64,000 nucleotides of DNA from Heterodera schachtii (Eukaryota > Nematoda > Chromadorea > Rhabditida > Heteroderidae). Positions 22,430 through 34,556 of the stretch are shown one piece after another. The number at the start of each line of letters is the position of its first letter. Position 1 is the first letter of the stretch. The stretch is from positions 806,001 through 870,000 of the forward strand of contig SIJG01000022.1 of the NCBI GenBank assembly GCA_023374025.1, written 5' to 3'. The notes under the pieces were generated by a model that searched no databases, was not told the origin of the DNA, and was given only the letters and a program-made list of their open reading frames with translations. Made by a program: the position numbers and the translations under genes.

Positions 22430-23510
22430 CGTAAACATCTTTTGGCGCTAATTCAAATAATTAACAAACACAACATCTCCTCCCACCTCCCCACCAGCTG
22501 ATGGAGCGCGATCACTTGCTTAGGGTCGAAGATTTGTCTGGGCCTTCGTTTGCGCACCAATTTTTCAGTGGCGGATGGTGCAAATTCAGGCGTATGAGGA
22601 TCACGCTCGGAATTCGTCGATGAATTTGTATTTGCTATTCCATTTGGGAATTAGCAAAACCTACATTGCTGCTTGCTGCTTATTTCCTCTTTAGTTCCTC
22701 TCCACTTTTATTTCGAGCCAGGTGCAAAAGTTTTTTTTGTTTTTCTCAAAATCGGTGTTTGTAGAAAATCCGTCAATTTATCGTCTAAATTGTTAAATGA
22801 TAATTTTCAATTCCGTTTTGACCCGTATTACGCAGAATCTACAATGCCATAGCCGGCGTATGATTTACCCGGCTTTCCACAAAAACTTCTCGAGAAAAAC
22901 CCGGTAATAAAGTACAATATATCTTTCAAACGAACACTGTCCAGTTTTGCATAAGGTTTTAGTTAAAATTTTTCAATTTCAATGGTGACAAAATTCGTGT
23001 TTTTTTCTCCTCGCAACACAATTTTTTATGTATTCACCCATTTTACTGCTTTTGTTGTTGTACATTTTTTGAAATTTCTCCCCAATAAAATGAACTTTAA
23101 ATAATGAGAAGGGACTGAGAAATTTTATATTATCTTTGGCTAATTTCTAAGGTTTATGTATTTTATTTATTATGGCGAATTTGGGTGTTGGAATACCGGA
23201 AATTTAAAAAATATTTTCTTTTAAGTTAATAGAGTTTAACAAAACCAGCATTGATTAAATTTATGTTACGGTTTTATTCGAGTTTTAGGCTTGAAATTAT
23301 TTTTGTTTGTCACAATTCTAATGGGAAGCGACAAATTTTTATTTTTATTTTAGATTTTGTTTAATAATATAGCAAAAATTGGCTACTGAATATAATAAAT
23401 TTTATTTGCCAAAGGAATATATTTTTTCAATTTTTACTTTTCATTGATTTAAGATCCTCTTTTTAAACTCAGATTTTACGATCATATACATAGATTATTC
23501 TATCTTTAAA
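22430..23510. other. No gene seen; upstream region of receptor copy A with shared repeats
   Basis: AT-rich. Pieces of 22900-23210 (ATGGCGAATTTGGGTGTTG, ATACCGG) match repeats also found upstream of receptors C and D (near 38160-38300 and 53800-53900), so they belong to the duplicated blocks or to a transposon within them. Confidence 0.55.
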
Positions 23511-25108
23511 ATGCTAATTCAAATTCATCGTCTTAATGCATCAATCAGTCTGTTTCTGGCATCGTGTTTAAATGCAACTTTAATTTTGTTGGTGGTGAAG
23601 CGATCGCAAAAGGAAATTAAAGTGTACAAGCGAATTTTGCTCCAAACTTCGATTGTGGACATTGTTTTGTCTGTTTTTTTCTTTTTATCACAATCTGTGA
23701 GTACACACAAATTTAATGATTAATTAAATATTTATTTCTAAATTAAATTAAGATTGCTATATCAACCAACGGTTGGACGATGTCTCTTTCTGTTTCACAA
23801 TTCTCCGAATATTTGTCACTTTCGGCGCAGTTTAAAGAACTGCTGATCAACAGTTGGTTAATGATTCAATTCTTTTCATTGTTTGGGTTGTGTGTTCAGT
23901 TCGTTTATCGTTTTTTGGTGTTGAACAGGTAAAAGCGCTTAAATTTTGCCGTTGACCCATGAATGCCATTTACCATTAATTCGTGTCATATATCTTTATT
24001 TCTAATTTCCAATATGCCAGTTATCTTTAATTCTTTTTAAATGATTTTTTCGATGCTTAATTTATAAAATTTATGGGCTTAAAAATAACAATGAAAAAAT
24101 ATGTTGCAATGATCTCGTTTGGATTTTCAATCGCTTTTTTGACTTGGACATTTGGCTATATTTTTGGGAATTTTCATGTAAATCTTTCCTTGCTCAATGC
24201 CGAAGAAATATTTGAAATTGAACAACTTTTGGGCGGCAATCTCAACGACTTTGTGACATATTGTGAACGAAATGTGAGCTGAATTCATATTATTTTTAAT
24301 ATATTTTTTTAATTTTAGGATTATTTTCCTGTGCAAATTACACTTGGTCTTTGTTTTGTCGAAAATATCATTTGCTATACCGTAATTGTGATTTGTGGAT
24401 ACAAAATGGTTAAATTTGTTTATAAAAACTTGGATAAAAATTCAACAAGAAGACAAAACAAATTAACCGACAAATCACAATCAATTTGATTATCCAGGTA
24501 AAATTGATGAATTATTTAATTTAAGTTGAAGATGATTAGGATAAATAACCACTCCAATGATTTACTCTTGAAAATGAGTAAACACGTGTTCATGGTTACT
24601 TATCCCAAGTGGAATTATTAAGCTTTTTTGAATATGATTATCTTAAGTTGATAATATCCACAAATTAATACATTAATTGTGAAAAAAGTTATTGATGGTC
24701 GCAAAAGAAGATTGGTGGTTATATAACCATATCGTCCTGACTCTAAATTTGTTATTTAATGTTAGTATTTACCATTATTTCAATATTAAATATATAAATT
24801 TAGGCCTTCATTCCTTTGGCTATGAATATAATTTATATTATACTCACTGCTCAGTTGTTGATTTTTGAATTCCAATTTTCCCTGAGTCTTTTGTTTACTC
24901 AATGTGCGTCACTATTCCTTTGCATTGGTTGCCCGTACTGAATCCGCTGGTCTCAATTTTCTGTGTCGGTGACTACCGTAATGCGGTGGCCAATTTCATC
25001 CGGCATACGATAAGCAGGAGACAAAATACCGTTGCACAACAGCAAACTCCGATGAATAACATCCAAAAGAACAATCAAATTGCTCAACTTCCTATTGTTG
25101 TTTCATAA
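23511..25108 (+). pseudogene. Srd-like serpentine chemoreceptor, copy A (decayed)
   Basis: Five exon regions: 23511-23696, 23753-23928, about 24073-24273, 24319-24497 and 24804-25108, matching intact copies C and D. Conserved parts are VVKRSQKEIKVYKRILLQTS after TM1 and HWLPVLNPLVSIFCVGDYR at the end of TM7. Three lesions are visible by comparison. The exon 3 acceptor reads TTTATGGGCTT where C has TTTTAGGGGCTT. Two extra A near 24458 shift exon 4 and produce a stop just before its donor. One A is missing at about 24905 (CTCAATG where C and D have CTCAAATG). Each could be a sequencing slip, but three together indicate a pseudogene. Family assignment rests on the TM1-TM2 and TM7 patterns. Confidence 0.8.
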
Positions 25109-25570
25109 TTGCAACATTTACTTTGTCGAGAGCAACCCATTCATTCATTCAATTTTTGGCCTCGCTTGACATCCATTTTCTTCAGCGAATAAAGAGGGCA
25201 TCGAAGGCGAATTTGGGGCTTGGTATTTGGCCAATCGGGCCCGGGACTACAGCGAGGGACCTCATTTTTGGGTGTCTTGAGGCCCAACAGAACCCAACCC
25301 AGGGCATTGTCAAAACACATCAGTCAAAGGGTAATAATTTAAGTTCGTGCTGGGCCGTTTCGTAAAATCAACAATTTAGCATAATGAATTAAGTATTTAT
25401 GGTATCTTTCGATAGCCCAGGTTTTTCTTTAATAGCTTGCTTCTTAATCAACTTTTGAAAAATTTACATGAAAAAGTACTATTTCTGCCATAAATTATAT
25501 TATATTTGGTAATTTTATTTGAAATTTGCAGGCTAAAAGAGAAAAGCTGGACTATCTACTAACATTAACA

Positions 25571-27050
25571 TTAACGTATTTTGGTAAAAAAAAATATATT
25601 AAAAATTAAATTAGGAGTCCAAAATCCCGAAAATTATTTTTCTCCACTGAAATACTTAACTGCACAATAATTCTTATGCAATTTTTGAAAATTAAAAAAA
25701 GCACGAGTTACTTACTATTTCCGATTTGTAAATTTTTGTAGAATTTATTTTTATATTCCTAATTACACGTTATTAGAGTCCGGACGGGAGCGGGATCGCG
25801 CCGGAATCTTCCCGGGGTCCCAGTCCCGATTAGGTTTATTTTGAAAAAAGGGCAGGACTGGGACCCCGACAAAATCCAGGTTTGAATCCCGGTAATCCTA
25901 TGCCGGCCCGATTTCCAATCCCAATCCAGAGTTTTTGAGACCACGGAAATTGCCAACAATTCATCACTTATGGATGATTTGGGTGCTGAACAATTTGGTT
26001 TCAGAATAACGGATTTTAGAGGAATAAAAATTTTTTGGTCAATAAAAGTTTCATAGAGCTAAATTTGATTTGGGCCTTTTTAACGAATTTTGGAGACTTT
26101 GCTCGATTTTTTCCGATCACTTTTGGAACGCGGGCCAAAGAGCTGAAATTTAAATCGACAATTCGCTACATGAAAAAACTGCTGAGATTCATTTGAACAT
26201 TTACATGCTTAAAAAATGCTTTAATTTATTTCAAATAAAAATGAAAGAATTTATAAATTTCATTTTTCATCAAAAATTGGCAGTGCAAAAATATGCATTT
26301 GACAATTTCCCGGGATTGGATGACATTTTAGGAAGACGCGCTTTTTTCTTGTAAATTCACAACCCGAAGTGGACTTTGACAATTACAGAAGTGTGAAAGG
26401 CATGAAAAAGGTCAAATTCATCGGAGGATTTAATTTAATGCCAAAAGCGCGGGAATTGGACGAAGTTAGCAAAAATAAATAAATAAAATATTAAAATATA
26501 AATTATAAATAGTGATCGCGATTCGCGGTTTTTTTTAGCGATTCTCGACCGCGGCAATTTGAATACGCGACCGTGGCGTTTTTTGTTTGCTCGAGGCGCA
26601 GCGATTTTTTGGGATTAGATTTTTAAAAAGAAAATTCATTGAAGCCATTGTCTTATTTAGTTTTCGAATTGTAAAACAAAATTTTTTGGAAACATGAATT
26701 TTTTTCTAAGTTAAAAAACCCAATTTTTCCCCGTCGACGCTGACCAAACAACATAATTTTCTTTAAAAAAAGTGGCTAGAAATTACAAATAGGTGATTTA
26801 GGATTTGCATGACTGGAACCCCTTACAAATTAGCAAATTTGGACTCTGACTCACCCAACACCCCCCCCCCCCCCCCCATCCGACCCGGTCGCAAATTTTG
26901 TGGTTCAAATATATTTACGAGCACAAAAAGGGCATTGTATTGGTCAGTTTTGGCACAGTTGTCGACACAAGCAATCCGGCATTTTCAGGTGTCATCGAAG
27001 CCGTAAAAGAGACAATTAAGAAATTTGGTTGTGATTTGTTGACAGACTTT
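25571..27050 (+). pseudogene. UGT remnant, copy 3 (internally deleted)
   Basis: Pieces in gene order match the intact UGT at 60542: the exon 2 end and donor (25571-25583), the same intron repeat (25775-25930, as at 61122-61290), the exon 3 start encoding NNSSLMDDLGAEQF (25946-26000), a jump into intron 4-like sequence, exon 5 (26283-26470, with one base lost at GACATTTTAGG) and exon 6 (26925-27030, VLVSFGTVVDTSNPAFSGVIE). Most of exon 3, all of exon 4 and the UDP-binding exons are absent. It lies just downstream of receptor copy A, like the receptor-UGT pairs elsewhere in the window. Non-functional. Confidence 0.85.
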
Positions 27051-27331
27051 CGCCAAAAAATTATCAATTTTTGCGATTTTGAGACAATTGGAGACCATTT
27101 TTACATTCAAAAGGCTTTTTTTTTTTGCGGCGCCTTTTTTTCAAAAAACTTTCTTTTTTTAGGGGAGGGGAGTCCGGCGGTGCCGGTAGGCGCCGCCGGG
27201 AAAATTTTTTGTAATTTTTAATGCGACGATAATAGATTTTCACCAAAAAAGGCCAATTTTTGCATGGCAAGCAAGAAGAAAAGCTGTTGAAAATTTCAAT
27301 AATTTTTCCCTTTTTTCCCCTTCGCCGGCGA

Positions 27332-27355
27332 CCCCCCCCCCCCCCCCCCCCCCCC
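27332..27355 (+). repeat. Homopolymer C tract (24 C)
   Basis: An uninterrupted run of 24 C. A 17-C run is at 26861-26877, and shorter runs are near 3450, 6250 and 7215. Such tracts are prone to length errors in assembly. They adjoin the dispersed GC hairpin and its flanks. Confidence 0.9.
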
Positions 27356-27732
27356 TCCGAAATGGTCACCCTTAAGAGTGTAAAAAATTTCTCGGTTTCC
27401 GAGACTAAAAACCCGACCCCGGGAACCGAAACCGAGAAGCAATAAACCAGAGAAATTTCCCGAGTCGGGAATCGAGACTCTCAAATATCCCTAATTTTTC
27501 TAAACATTAATTTCAGCTGCAAATCGAAATGCCGCATAGCAAAATGGGCAGCACCAACACATTATCTTAATCCATTACAATGTTCTCATTACATTGTATT
27601 TTATAAATTTATATTTTATATGGGAAAATGGTCATTAATTATTACAGTAAACAAATATATAAAAGTTTAACGTTAGTCTATGGGCTGTCAGACATTGTAT
27701 GTTTTCTATGGGTATAATAAATTTTGTCTCTA

Positions 27733-29040
27733 TTAATTTCTACCTATGCATGAACGGTAAATACCGAAAGCACTGATAACCAAAAGAGCCGTACAAAAAA
27801 TCAGTCCGCAAATGATAAGGACATCGATGATTGGAATTCTGTAGTTATGCAAGTGTAAATCTCGGTCCAACATAAAGCCAAGTTTGATGCCAAATCCGCC
27901 AGAAAGTGAAATAATAAGCAGACTTCCAAAACACTCCATAAATTTTGCGCAGCTGGGCCTGAAGAAATTGTCAACCGGTCGCTTTTTTCTTCGGGACACC
28001 CGCTGTTGTTTTGCACCATTTAAGATCAAATGCCCATCTAAATTGATCAAAATTTAAAAATCAATGTCGCAGCCTTAAGTTTCGGAATTCTCGGACTCAT
28101 GCCCAAAATAATAAATTATTTAAAGTCAATTAAAAAGCAATTTAAATGACTCATTTTGACAGCAATGTTTTACACTATTTTTTTTTGGAAGCATATTGAT
28201 AAATATATTATGCCGTATTTCCTTTCAACCCCTCAAAAGGGGGGGCTTTATTTCCAGTGCGGCTCTAATTTAGGGAGCAGGGATACATTTTAGGAAATAC
28301 GGTAAATTGGATTGGAACAAAAAATTTTAATTTCTCATTTCGGGGTCAATGAATACCCACCCACTTTTCTTCATAAAATCAAATCTATTCCCTACTTTTT
28401 ATGATGTGCCAAAGTGAGCGAAGTCCAGACATAAAATGGTCCATCAATTTGGCCATTTGTTCTCTGTTTTCATCGTTAAAAGCTTGAAAATCGGCAATTC
28501 TTCTGAGGCTTCCAATTAAATTTGGGTCAAAAATGTTCAAATTTTGCAATTGTTTTATGATTGGGTGCACCAAATTCTGTGAAATTTCCTCAAAACTTTT
28601 ACCATTTTCCAATTGGTGGCAAAAAATTGCCTTAAAATTTCCCATTTTCATGACAAATTGGCCATATGTTTTGTTATCACTTTCCAATTTTTGTAAATTC
28701 TTTTCAATTTTTGTATTGCACAAAAATTCAATGGCATTCTTTTGAAGCCATTTGTTGGCAGAATTTCCTTCAAAGGCACCAGCAGTGAAAGTCAAATTTT
28801 GCAATTGCTTAACCATTGAAAAGGGATCTAAAATATGAATTAAATTTCAAATTATAAATAAATCTCAATATTTAAATTTTCATTTAAATCTTTAGTCAAA
28901 AAATTAATTCTCAAATATTTTTTTTGAATAATTACTTTAATTGATAATATTATTTCTTTTTTTCAACCTAATTGATGAGAGAATATTTCTTTATTTGCTA
29001 ATGCCATAAAAATTAGAAAAGCCGAAAAATGAAAAGCCAT
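27733..29040 (-). CDS. Unrecognised secreted/two-TM protein, copy 2 (about 269 aa)
   Basis: Exons 29040..28968 (signal peptide MAFHFSAFLIFMALA), 28827..28396 and 28037..27733, the same plan and phases as 17840-18883. Exon 2 is nearly identical to copy 1 (GAFEGNSANKWLQKNAIEFL kept; differences include HPIIKQ for QPIIKE). Exon 3 has diverged strongly but keeps the basic VSRRKKR stretch, two hydrophobic helices (MECFGSLLIISLSGGFGI and VLIICGLIFCTALLVISAF) and the ending YRSCI. Intron 2 is longer here (about 360 bp against 50). Retention again gives a stop four codons past the exon, after IIKSRE. The contrast between a conserved exon 2 and a diverged exon 3 is notable. Confidence 0.7.
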
Positions 29041-30560
29041 TTAAAATATAATTACACAAAATTATGGAGCACAATATATGTAAATTTTATTAAAAAAAAA
29101 GAAGCAAAAAACTTTGTTTATTTAATATGTTTTTTAATTTATTCTGTTGGCATCAATTTCCGCTTATGTGACGCAAACATTATTATTAATTATATTTTAT
29201 TTCATAAATCGAAAAATTACACGTCCTTTTTAATATCCAGCATATTGAGAAAATCCACTAATAATATTTTTTGATTATAATTCGCATAAAGTCGCGAATT
29301 ATACAATGGTAGCATTAGGCTAGATGGCACACTTGAGAAGTGCCCTTGTTTAGCATACAATCCATCTACGGCAGGGTGGTGACAAGCACGCGATTTGTAA
29401 ACATGTTTTGTGACCAAGAAAATTACTTTTGGCCAAAAAAAATTTCCAAGATTTTAACAAAAGTAAATCCTTTTTGAGGGCATCTCGAATATCGAGAAGC
29501 GATTAAACGAAATTTTGTAGAGATTGATGTCGCGAACGGTCGGTACAGCGCCGTTCGTGAAGAAAAATGTTGGAGTGTTTTTAGGTCGTTGAACTTTCGA
29601 GGACCCCTCCGGTGAAGCCATGCTCTTAACCGTTAAGCCATCTCACCACTGCTGATGATTGGCTGCTTGATGGTATTCTTGTTATGTGATCTTTATGCAC
29701 AGCTTTTCAATCGCAGATTAGGCTAATCGGCGACAGGTAAAAAAAAAAATGCGGTTTCCAGCAGGATAACCAATTTCGTGGTTAATATGGACTGAAGTTT
29801 TTCAACCTCCTGATGAGGTTCAGCCCAGAATTTTTTTTTTGATTTTATTTAAAAAAACACATTGATTAAAATGCTTTCTTTTTATATTGTAAATGCCATT
29901 ATTTAACAAATTTTTGATGGAAGTGGCTGATTTTGTTAGGATATTATAATATTTATCGCCTCGTTTAAAAGTACCCAAATAAAATGAACAAAAAAAAAAT
30001 CAATTAAAATGGTATCACAAATTTGAGATGTGCTTATAAATTAGAGGAAGATTATTAAATAAATTTTATAACGAGTTTTGGACCAAAATCATTAAACATT
30101 ACCATTACTTTTTTATTTTAATTTACTTAAAACTTTATCCTTTGAATGAATGTGATCCTAAAACAATATAGTTTTTTTGGAAGAATTTAATTTTTTAAAT
30201 GATTTATGAAAATAGTTCAATGAAAAAAGTTTAAAGCGACTAAAAATGTTGGAATTGCACTTTTATGGGAAAAATATAAACAGGGGGCATATAACCATCT
30301 TCGCCACCGCTTCACGGAATTGCAAGAAATTGAGAAACAGAAATATGCGATTTAATGAAAAAAAAAATTACTATCAAATCTTGGCAATAAATAAGTTCAC
30401 TCTTTTTTAGATTAAATCCAACTGAGAATTCTTAAACAAAGCTTTTTAAAATTCCCTTTGGCTGCCTCATTGCTCACATAATTATACTGAAAATATAATA
30501 ATTTGCCAATTTATTTGCAAATTTGATTAATAATTTTCTGATGTGCCCTGCTGGTCATCT
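29041..30560. other. No intact gene; duplicated non-coding block and a tRNA-like stretch
   Basis: 29041-29240 repeats the upstream DNA of the other two-TM gene. 29594-29650 read on the - strand has TGGCTTAACGGTTAAGAGCA, like a tRNA A-box region, but the B box is poor. 29890-30345 matches 49130-49560 and, inverted, 59830-60070 (ATTTATCGCCTCNTTTAAAAGT, then AATGGTATTACAAATTTGAG). It is a shared block that may be an old gene relic; its frames are broken. Confidence 0.5.
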
Positions 30561-31590
30561 GCAACTCTCTGTTGTGCAACCGGAATTTTGGTCTCCTGAA
30601 AATCGTATGCCGGATGAAATTGACCACGGCATTATGGTAGTCACTGACTCAGAAAACTGAGTCCAGCGGATTCAATACCGGCAACCAATGCAAAGGAAGA
30701 GTGACGCAAATTTGAATGATTGGCCTACATGTGCGGCGCTGACATTTGCGGCGCTGACACTTGCGGCGCAGACATTTGCGGCGCCCAGTCAAAGCGACAT
30801 TCGCGGCGCTTACATTTGCGGCGTGACACTTGCGGCGCCGACATTTGCGGCACTCAGTCAAAAGGACTTTTGCGGCGCCGACACTTGCGGCGCCCAGGCA
30901 AAACGACATTTGCGGCGCAGAATTAAACGGTCCCAAAAAATTTCAACAATTTATTTAAGTTAACAGAATTGTTATTTTAATAGTTTATTTTTTTTAACAA
31001 TTACTAATTTAACAATAAAGAATGGGACTGAAAGAGTGATTAAACAAATGTTTTTTTAATCAAAAAATTGTTGAAATAATTTTGGGGTCATTTAATTCTG
31101 CACCACAAATGTCATTTTGACTGGGCGCCGCAAGTATCGGCGCCGCAAAGGTCCTTTTGACTGGGCGCCGCATCTGTCGGCGCCGCATCTGTCGGCGCCG
31201 CAAGTGTCGTCGCCGCAAGTGTCTGCGCCGCAAGTGTCAGCGCCGCAAATGTCACGCCGCAAAAGTCCTTTTGACTGGGCGCCGCATGTCGGCGCCGCAA
31301 GTGTCGTCGCCGCAAATGTCTGCGCCGCAGGTGTCAGCGCCGCAAATGTCGCATCACCATTTGAATAAACAAAATAGTCAGGGAAAATTGGAATTCAAAA
31401 ATCAACAATTGAGCGGTGAATATTAATATAGATTATATTCATCTTCAACGGTATAAATGCCTAAATTTGTATATTTAAGGTAATAAAAATATTTATTTAA
31501 TTTTACTTGGATGATTAATTGATTCTGATTTGTCTTAATTGTTGTCTTCTTGTTGAACTTTTTTCCAAGTACGATTTTCAAATTTATGCT
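30560..31590 (-). pseudogene. Srd-like chemoreceptor, copy B (3' part only, interrupted by a foldback element)
   Basis: On the - strand, about 31590-31500 matches the exon 4 end of copies C and D (STRRQQ region) and 31450-31359 the start of exon 5. After the insertion, 30717-30580 continues with ICVTLPLHWLPVLNPLDSVF. TGT has become TGA just after VF, and the tail diverges. Exons 1-3 are absent. The insertion splits the codons for the Gln-Met-Cys before VT. Confidence 0.88.
30718..31358. mobile_element. Foldback element with GCGCCGCAAATGTC tandem arms, 8-bp target duplication
   Basis: Left arm: about 30730-30920, units of TGCGGCGCTGACAT type with AGTCAAA inserts. Right arm: about 31100-31350, the inverted array. 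Spacer of about 180 bp, AT-rich. The duplication ATTTGAAT flanks it (30710-30717 and 31359-31366). Intact receptors C and D show the empty site (CACATTTGA). The right end read inverted, GGTGATGCGACATTTG, resembles the end GTGGTGCGACATTTG of the GTCCCC family. ORFs across it are repeat translations. Confidence 0.92.
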
Positions 31591-31752
31591 TTAAAATGCC
31601 AAAATTTTATCCAAAAAGGTAATAAAATTAAGCCAAACCAGCACTAGTAATTTTTGCATATTTTTTCTTTAAATGGAATTTTTTCCCCTTTTAAATAGCC
31701 CTTTGTTTGATTTGAGAGTGAAATTTATTTTTTGGTATTTAGGTAAAAATTA

Positions 31753-32790
31753 GGGTTAGATGGGTACGGGTATTTGGACAAAAACAGGGTCCGGGTATTG
31801 CCGGGTATTGAAAAACCGGGTTCGGGTCCGGTACAACTTTTTAAACCGGGTACCCGGTAAAACCGGTATTGAAAATTTTCTTCATTTTTCAAAAAAATTA
31901 AAATTTCACGAAAATTTTTTAATTATAATTATTTAAATAAAAGTATATTTTTAAGAACCTATACCAAATCATATAATATTTTTTTACTTCATTAGACAAA
32001 GAAATTTCAGTAATTAATGGGGTCTGAGTGAAAAATTAGAGATGAAAAGAGTTTAAGGGAAAAATTTAAAAAATATATTAATATATTCTTTAAAAGACAC
32101 TGACAATTGTGCAAATGGCCTATGGCTAGTCTCCTTGACTTTCCCTTCTTCTTTCCCCTGGTTCAGTCCCTCTACAGTAATTAAAATATTCCGAATTTTT
32201 TTTGTATACTCATTGGTTTTCCTATCAAGAAAATATCATTCCTCATATTTTTTAATTGATATATATTTTATCATTTTTTAAATGAAAATCCGTACAAATT
32301 GAGCCTAATAATCCCAAAAAAGAAGCCATTTTTGTTGAAAATCTGTTAACAAATCTCACTCAAATTTTCAAAATTTCCCCCGGCGGCGCCTATCGGCACC
32401 ACCGGACCACCTTTTTTCCCAAAAGTTTTCTGGAAAAAGCGCGCCGAAAAAAGTGGTGTGATAAGTAAGTCTAAATTTCAAATAATATTCGACCATTTAG
32501 CCCAAATGATTAATTGCTTGAAATACTTAAGAAATTTTGATTTGAAATTTTTCTTTAATTTAATTTAGCTTTAACTTTTGGATTTTATTAAATAAAAAAT
32601 AATAATTTATTTTGTATTATTTTCACTTAAAATAAATTAAAATTTGAATTTTTAAAAATTTTTTTGAATTTTTAAAATTTCCCGGTCCCGGTCCCGAAGA
32701 AAAATCGAGGTCCCGGTCCCGGCTTCTCAGGTCCCGACAAGTCCCGGTCCCGGTTTTGCCCAAAATTCCCGGTCCCGCTCTACTCTAATT
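31753..32790. repeat. ACCGGGA/CCCGGTCCC repeat pair, possibly ends of one element
   Basis: 31753-31875 is a run of GGGTACCGGGTA-type units starting TAGGGTTAGATGGG. 32680-32784 is a run of CCCGGTCCCGG units ending CCCGCTCTACTCTA. The outer ends look like the hAT MITE termini at 1248 and 6862 in opposite orientation. Between them are AT-rich DNA and one GC hairpin (32380-32405). No target duplication is visible, so a single element is only a suggestion. Confidence 0.5.
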
Positions 32791-33229
32791 TTTATACATA
32801 TTTGATCTTTTCAAAAAATATTCAGTTTTTGTTGATTTTAAAAAAGAAGTCCGGCTGCTGTGCCGATAGGCGCCGCCGGAAAATTTTAATTTATTTCTGA
32901 TTTGTCAACCGATTTTGTTAAAAAAATGAACAATATTTATGATTTTGAGCCAATATGTTTATAGTTTGTACTAGAAATGTTCAAATTTTCTAGGAATGTA
33001 ATGCTAAATTCTTCAAAATTTCTTATGAGGATATTGTAAAAATTATAATATTTTTTAATTGTAAATTTATTTTGTTAAAAGAAAAAAGTTATTTTTATAA
33101 TAGCTTTTTTTACTTAATGAGAAAATGATAGTTTCAAAAAAAAATAAATAAATCCATTTTCCAATGATAATATTAATTTTTTTTTTTTTAATTTTTTCTT
33201 GCCGCAACTTTGGTCAACCTAAATTGTTT

Positions 33230-33573
33230 TTTTTCGTTGAGTCTGTTTTACATTGCCTATACAGTTTGGCTTTCTCTGTGAGGGATGCCAGTAGATACGT
33301 TGGGTATTTAAGGGCCAATTTTACTCATAAAGTTGTACAAATTGAAAAAATAATTCTTTTTTTTACTCCTTTTTGCGTTATTTTAATTTTTTACAGCCAA
33401 GAAAATCTTTTTGCTTTTTGTAGGGCTAATAGATCATGTGAAGAGCTTTCGAATGATAACAACAGCTTTCGAATGATAACAATAATGTTGCATTTGGGTG
33501 ACAAAGAAAACAGTTATATTCCAAAAACATGCTGGGGCACAAATTTGTGGGGCCCAACTGACGGGTTCCGATA
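33230..33573. mobile_element. Degenerate relative of the TTCGGCC foldback element
   Basis: The right end (AAAACATGCTGGGG, then GGGGCCCAACTGACGGGTTCCG) aligns with the right end of the element at 20127-20602. It carries the shared motif GAGCTTTCGAATGATAACAA, with an internal duplication of that motif. The left arm is not clearly present. Confidence 0.65.
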
Positions 33574-33637
33574 AATGATAAATTAAGATAGATTATTTTC
33601 CTAAAGTTAATTCGCTCAGAACAGCAAATCGTAGCCT

Positions 33638-33750
33638 TCCAGTCACAATTGCGACCAACGCAATGCCAATATCGCCACACCAACATTTGCTTGGCATTTT
33701 GAGATAAATGGCCGCAGGAATTGTACCGGCTATGAAAAAGATCATTTAAA
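33638..33750 (+). pseudogene. UGT exon 3 fragment, copy 4
   Basis: Matches exon 3 of the intact UGT at about 61450-61560: TCACAATTGCGACCAACGCA, then the PISPH codons, then CTTGGCATTTTGAG and the donor region. It has small deletions and a premature stop (GAGATAA for GAGCAAA). No other UGT exon is nearby. Exon 3 is exactly what the broken UGT at 39027-48677 lacks. Confidence 0.82.
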
Positions 33751-33971
33751 TAATCAATTAAAATTTTTAATTCATAAATTTGTTTCTGCGCGAAATTTTT
33801 TTTTTACTTTTGTAGTAACTAATTTTTCCTCGGTTTTTTAAAATCAATATAATCAGCAAATATCTTTGAAATAAACAAATTTTGAGAACACTGTTTAAAA
33901 ATGCAAAAAGTTATTTTTATTATGATATTTAGTTTAGCTTAATTCACTACGACTTGGTGATTAGTAGTTAG

Positions 33972-34478
33972 TAGGGCTGCCAAAAATATGCAAAGGCATA
34001 TTTCATGGCTTCTACATGCTCTAAATAGTAGGAAACACTTTCTTTTTTGTGTTTGCGTATAAAAATCGGGACTTTTATTTGCATATTTTTGCATATTTCG
34101 AGATTTTTGTGCATATTTGCATATTTTGGGTTTTTCTGCATATTTCATGCATATTTTGCCGTTTTTGTACATATTTTCAGATTTTTTGCATATTTTGCCA
34201 TTTTTCGTCAAATATTTTCCAATTTGAATATCCTTTAGGAAAAAATTTTATTATGCTTAAAATTAAATCCAAATCTGAATGGATGCGCGAGTGGGTCAAC
34301 AGTGAGCTTAACTGCCGAAAATCTTGAGAAATTTTTTGATTATCAATTACAAAAACAACCGATAAAATTTATGACATATTTTGCGATTTTTGTGCATTTT
34401 GGTGCATATTTCACGACTTTATTTGCATATTTATGCGCATATTTTGGCCACTTTTCGTGCATATTTTTGGCAGCCCTA
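33972..34478. mobile_element. 507-bp hAT-type non-autonomous element, 8-bp target duplication
   Basis: Termini TAGGGCTGCCAAAAATATGC and its complement (YARNG form). The duplication GTAGTTAG is perfect (33964-33971 and 34479-34486). The interior is dense in GCATATTTT units and shares AACACTTTCTTTTTTGTGTT with the element at 12413. The terminal match is exact over 20 bp, suggesting recent activity. ORFs inside are repeat translations. Confidence 0.93.
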
Positions 34479-34556
34479 GTAGTTAGTTATTTAATACCAC
34501 AGATGCTTTTTTATTTCATTCTGGGCCGTTTCTTAATTTCGCCACTATGGACGTTT

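Noticed and set aside
25123..25365. 80-codon ORF after receptor copy A
   Set aside because: No family resemblance, no counterpart downstream of the intact receptor copies, and no splice context.
29594..29650. Minus-strand tRNA-Ser/Leu-like gene
   Set aside because: The A-box-like stretch is present, but no acceptable T-arm or acceptor pairing could be found.
30649..31426. Arg/Lys/Cys-rich repeat ORFs
   Set aside because: Frames through the GCGCCGCAAATGTC array; no start, stop or splice logic.
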